Shown here piece after piece: positions 61,014 through 64,000 of a stretch of DNA of 64,000 nt (position 1 is the stretch's first letter; each line of letters starts with the position of its first letter). The stretch is from JAJYSO01 sp964579505 (GTDB lineage: Bacteria > Bacteroidota > Bacteroidia > Flavobacteriales > Flavobacteriaceae), in contig CAZOGC010000003.1 in NCBI GenBank assembly GCA_964579505.1, positions 163,767 through 227,766 on the forward strand. Direction: 5' to 3'. The notes under the pieces were generated by a model. That model was not told the DNA's origin. It ran no database searches and saw only the letters and a list, made by a program, of their open reading frames with translations. The translations under genes were made by a program, and so were the position numbers.

Positions 61014-64000
61014 TTACTTAATGATCATTTTAAAGGTCTTTTGGTAATGCGGTGTTTTACATTTAATCAGATAAACTGCCGCAGGTAAACCATCAACCGG
61101 AATGGCCGTATGCCCTTTGTGGGTTTGTACTTGTCGCACCAATTGTCCGTTTAAGGTATAAACACTGATTTGCATATGTTCCAATTCTCCTTTGGGGAAA
61201 TTGCTATAAATATGCGCTGTTTGTCCTATCTGAACCGGATTAGGCGCTACCCAGGCGGATAAGTTACTGTTTAAGGTAATATGTCCTATACACGTTTTAA
61301 TAATTTCTCCATTCGTGGTGGTAACTACCACACGATAATCAGCAGTGGTAGAAAGCTTATCGTTAGCATTGTCTCCGGCAGAATAATACTGACCGGTACC
61401 AATGAGCTTCCCATTTTTATACCATTTATAGGATTTAAACGTATACCCACCATTGGTAGCCGGATTGTTGTTCACCAACAAGATATTATCGAATTTTTGC
61501 ACTACAATAGCAGAGAAGGCAAAGTTTTTTGTCACTACAACGGTATAATGTTTGGTGTGAGAACCATCTTCAGAAACCACGGTAATCAATTGTTTGTAGG
61601 TACCCGGTTTAGGGGTTTGTATGACAAACTGATGCCCCGGAGTTACCTGTGCATTTGTTTCTGTAATGACTTCTACCGGAACAGTGGTGGCAGAACTAGC
61701 GCAATCCATATGATAGGTAATAGTGCTTCCCGGATCCGGATTGGGGTAGGTTTTATTCCCTACTATTAATTTATGGATGGTGGCATCACTACTTGTAACC
61801 GTTAGCGTTTGGGTGACCGCCGTAGCCGGTAAATAATTGTTGTTTCCGGGTTGAGTTGCTGTAATTTGTATACTACCGGAATGTTTTACCGTAACATACC
61901 CTGTTGGACTTACCGTAGCCGCCGGGCTAGTAGAAGTATACGAATAGGTATATACGACCGCTAAACCGGAAGAAGCCGTGGCTTGGAGTTGGAAATTGCC
62001 ATCACTCAGCTTTTTTGTCGGTAATGAGCCGAAGCTAATACTTTGAGGTGCTTGTTTAATCGTCAGAGTAGCGGTTAAAGTTGTATCTCTATAATTATTA
62101 CCGCCTTCAAGGTTAGCGGTAACAGAGTATTGCCCGGCATCTGTTTTGCCATTATTGGTATAACTTACCGAAGCCCCGGCCGGCAAATTCCCACTTATCT
62201 GTAACGATTTTGGAGTACCGTCATAAGTAAAGGTACCATCGGCAAAAGTAATCCCGGTAAATGTACTTTGACTAATCGTCAGAGTAGCGGTTAAGGTTGT
62301 GTCTTTGTAATTATTACCACCTTCAAGGTTAGCGGTAACGGAGTATTGCCCGGCATCTGTTTTCCCGTTGTTGGTATAACTTACGGAAGTTCCAACCGGC
62401 AAATTCCCACTTATCTGTAACGATTTTGGAGTACCGTCATAAGTAAAGGTACCATCGGTAAAAGTAATCCCGGTAAACGTACTTTGACTAATTGTTAAGG
62501 TAGCGGTTAGGGTTGTGTCTCTATAATTATTACCACCTTCAAGGTTAGCGGTAACCGAATATTGCCCGGCATCTGTTTTCCCGTTGTTGGTATAACTTAC
62601 GGAAGCCCCGGCCGGCAAATTCCCACTAATCTGTAACGATTTCGGGGTACCGTTATACGTAAAGGTACCGTCGGCAAAAGTAATTCCGGTAAACGTACTT
62701 TGACTAATCGTTAAGGTAGCGTTTAGGGTTGTGTCTCTATAATTATTACCACCTTCAAGGTTAGCGGTAACGGAGTATTGTCCGACATCTGTCTTTCCAT
62801 TATTAGTATAACTTACCGAAGCCCCGGCTGGCAAACTCCCACTAATCTGTAACGATTTCGGGGTGCCGTCATAAGTAAAGGTATCGTCGGCAAAAGTAAT
62901 ACCGGTAATCGCTGCTTGCTTAACTGTCAAGGTAACTGGCGGAGTGGTAAAAGCGGCACAGGGACTGCTGATAATTACTCGATATAGCATGCCACTGTCT
63001 GATAATTGAACCTGCTGCAAGCTGAGCGTAGCTGAAGTTTCCCCGGTCATGTTATTCCAGGTGGAACCATCGGAAGAAGATTGCCACTGATAACCGGTTA
63101 CCTCACCTGAAGTAACTACTTTAAATTGTGCTGTTTCATTCCAAACTACAGTTGTATCGCGTGGTGCTTCAATTACTTGTGCCGGCAGATGCACCCGTAG
63201 GGTAGCAACCGAGGAGGTATCTGAACCTAACGTGCCAACTACAATTACCCGATACTGTGTTCCGCTGTCGGATGGCTGTACATTAGACAGACTGAGGCTG
63301 GTAGCCGTTTCTCCAGAAATATTTCCCCAATTTGCCCCCTCATCTGTAGAATTTTGCCATTGGTAACTCAGATTAGTACCCGTAGCCGCCACTACAAAGG
63401 AGGGACTTGCAGCCGGGCAAACGGTGGTATCTTTGGGTTGTTGCGTAATTTTTGTAACAATTATTACCGTAAGATCTAAGGTATCATCCTGCCGAATATT
63501 ATAATCTGCCAGGGTTCGGCCATCCTCCAACACCTGTCCGCTGAAGGAAAGTTGCTGTTTTATGGGTGGAATTCCTGTAGAATCCCGGATTTGTTGTTTA
63601 ACCTGATCAAAGGTATCTCCGGAGTAAACGGTAAGACTGATGGTATCCATATTTGGAATAGCAATAAAGATGGAAAATTCTTCACTTACATCTGTAATGC
63701 TTACGGTAATCGCCTGCTCGTCAGTATTTGTTCCATCAGATGCCCGAACGGTAACTTCATAGTTGTTATCGCCATCGGCATCCGCGGGGTTCTCAAAGTC
63801 GGGCTTATCCTTAAACGCCAGTACGCCGGAGGAGCCGTTAATAGAGAACAGGCCCTGATCTGCCCCTCCCGACAGGGAGTAAACAAGTGTCGTTCCTGCA
63901 TCGGCATCCATAGCCTTTATGGTAGTTACCGTCGTAGTGTTTTCAGCTATGCTTACCGAAGCCGTGCTGCCACCACCATTGGAGCTAATGACAGGGGTAT
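61014..64000 (-). CDS. T9SS-exported mosaic surface protein (5' end off right edge)
   Basis: 995 codons visible; the frame stays open to the edge, so an ATG at 63911 is internal. Domain order: cadherin-like repeat (ISSNGGGSTASVSIAENTTT to ITDVSE), a ubiquitin-like domain (63459-63677), two Ig-like domains (about 63440-62935), four 72-residue MBG-like repeats, a further beta repeat (SISFGSLPTKKLSDGNFQL), a cadherin-like/unique domain (IHKLIVGNKTYPNPDPG), a late Ig-like region and a C-terminal type A sorting domain (APNPVQIGQTAHIY ... ISVYTLNGQLV ... VYLIKCKT). The sorting domain sends it through type IX secretion to the cell surface. Function: adhesion or binding is inferred. Confidence 0.92.
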   Translation of the reverse strand, partial: TPVISSNGGGSTASVSIAENTTTVTTIKAMDADAGTTLVYSLSGGADQGLFSINGSSGVLAFKDKPDFENPADADGDNNYEVTVRASDGTNTDEQAITVSITDVSEEFSIFIAIPNMDTISLTVYSGDTFDQVKQQIRDSTGIPPIKQQLSFSGQVLEDGRTLADYNIRQDDTLDLTVIIVTKITQQPKDTTVCPAASPSFVVAATGTNLSYQWQNSTDEGANWGNISGETATSLSLSNVQPSDSGTQYRVIVVGTLGSDTSSVATLRVHLPAQVIEAPRDTTVVWNETAQFKVVTSGEVTGYQWQSSSDGSTWNNMTGETSATLSLQQVQLSDSGMLYRVIISSPCAAFTTPPVTLTVKQAAITGITFADDTFTYDGTPKSLQISGSLPAGASVSYTNNGKTDVGQYSVTANLEGGNNYRDTTLNATLTISQSTFTGITFADGTFTYNGTPKSLQISGNLPAGASVSYTNNGKTDAGQYSVTANLEGGNNYRDTTLTATLTISQSTFTGITFTDGTFTYDGTPKSLQISGNLPVGTSVSYTNNGKTDAGQYSVTANLEGGNNYKDTTLTATLTISQSTFTGITFADGTFTYDGTPKSLQISGNLPAGASVSYTNNGKTDAGQYSVTANLEGGNNYRDTTLTATLTIKQAPQSISFGSLPTKKLSDGNFQLQATASSGLAVVYTYSYTSTSPAATVSPTGYVTVKHSGSIQITATQPGNNNYLPATAVTQTLTVTSSDATIHKLIVGNKTYPNPDPGSTITYHMDCASSATTVPVEVITETNAQVTPGHQFVIQTPKPGTYKQLITVVSEDGSHTKHYTVVVTKNFAFSAIVVQKFDNILLVNNNPATNGGYTFKSYKWYKNGKLIGTGQYYSAGDNANDKLSTTADYRVVVTTTNGEIIKTCIGHITLNSNLSAWVAPNPVQIGQTAHIYSNFPKGELEHMQISVYTLNGQLVRQVQTHKGHTAIPVDGLPAAVYLIKCKTPHYQKTFKMIIK
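62057..62920. repeat. Four tandem 216-bp repeats encoding MBG-like domains
   Basis: Four units start at 62057, 62273, 62489 and 62705, each exactly 216 bp and nearly identical. Each encodes about 72 residues with GTFTYDGTPKSLQISG, SYTNNGKTDAGQYSVTAN and EGGNNYRDTTL. In-frame repeat number could vary by recombination. Assemblies may collapse or expand this region. Confidence 0.9.
63459..63677 (-). other. Ubiquitin-like domain inside the mosaic surface protein
   Basis: Residues from FSIFIAIPNMDTISL to TLDLTVI align without gaps to eukaryotic ubiquitin from its first to its last strand. Shared blocks include GIPP, LEDGRTL, DYNI and TL.L. By hand against remembered human ubiquitin I count about 34 identities in 76 positions. 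Only Lys27 of the seven ubiquitin lysines is kept. The Ile44 patch is altered (Pro8, Ser44, Thr70) and there is no terminal Gly-Gly, because the chain runs on into Ig-like domains. It is thus a fold domain, not a conjugatable tag. Confidence 0.85.

Noticed and set aside
61281..61769. 162-aa plus-strand frame opposite the mosaic protein
   Set aside because: Shadow of the coding frame of a T9SS protein with clear domains; no signals of its own.
1..64000. tRNA or rRNA genes
   Set aside because: No cloverleaf with the TTCRA arm or rRNA-like block was found in the intergenic stretches.

Overview
The window is a stretch of an AT-rich Bacteroidota chromosome, most likely order Flavobacteriales. The evidence is the TAnnTTTG/TTG promoters in front of many genes, a short (288 aa) primary sigma factor, a TonB-dependent receptor with an N-terminal carboxypeptidase-like domain, a PorV-type type IX secretion (T9SS) protein, a T9SS C-terminal sorting domain, and several families largely confined to this group (DUF6705-like, DUF4837, DUF4834, DUF6048/DUF6452, DUF6909). 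I see no rRNA, tRNA, CRISPR array, insertion sequence or prophage. The closest genus cannot be decided by eye.

Layout. 1-1972: 5' part of a large secreted MG2/TonB-plug-type protein that runs off the left edge. 2123-8171: an accessory island of tandemly duplicated secreted proteins. It holds two copies of a [JAMM-like lipoprotein + DUF6705-like protein] cassette, each with its own promoter and terminator, plus two further DUF6705-like paralogues. A heptanucleotide repeat tract lies between the promoter-proximal ATG and each lipoprotein frame. 8289-22254: fabD, a sigma54 response regulator, acs, greA, a Rieske-like lipoprotein, a TPP-riboswitch-controlled TonB receptor (probable thiamine uptake), a hybrid histidine kinase and an M1 peptidase. 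22631-34429: ychF; an rlmD-DUF6452-DUF6048 operon; a hydrolase-menC-CPBP-menE operon (menaquinone); a nitroreductase; a DivIC-like protein; lnt; a PorV2-like protein; and a small membrane protein. 34666-38088: pssA followed by a TagF-like polymerase and a fused cytidylyltransferase/SDR that together suggest CDP-ribitol use and a ribitol-phosphate polymer. 38247-47571: a YfhO-like protein, an outer-membrane barrel, FKBP, rpoD, and tig-clpP-clpX. 47770-56536: the pgk - LysM transglycosylase - DUF4837 - tatA x2 - M23 - GH3 - DUF6909 block. 56583-60947: DUF456, omega-amidase, DUF4397, ssb, a peroxiredoxin and a barrel protein. 61014-64000: the C-terminal part of a huge T9SS-exported mosaic protein entering from the right edge.

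Most of the window is housekeeping: lipid and menaquinone synthesis, proteostasis, envelope maintenance. The novelty is at the two ends. The right-edge protein contains a domain strikingly like eukaryotic ubiquitin between a cadherin-like and Ig-like domains. The left island pairs JAMM-like (HxH...SPGD) lipoproteins with a repeat tract whose length decides whether the natural ATG is in frame, a plausible phase-variation switch. Both currently read out of frame.

Several start codons were placed downstream of longer possible starts because a consensus -7 element (TAnnTTTG) lies inside the longer reading frame (9708, 22631, 26385, 41095, 42265, 57849, 59362).
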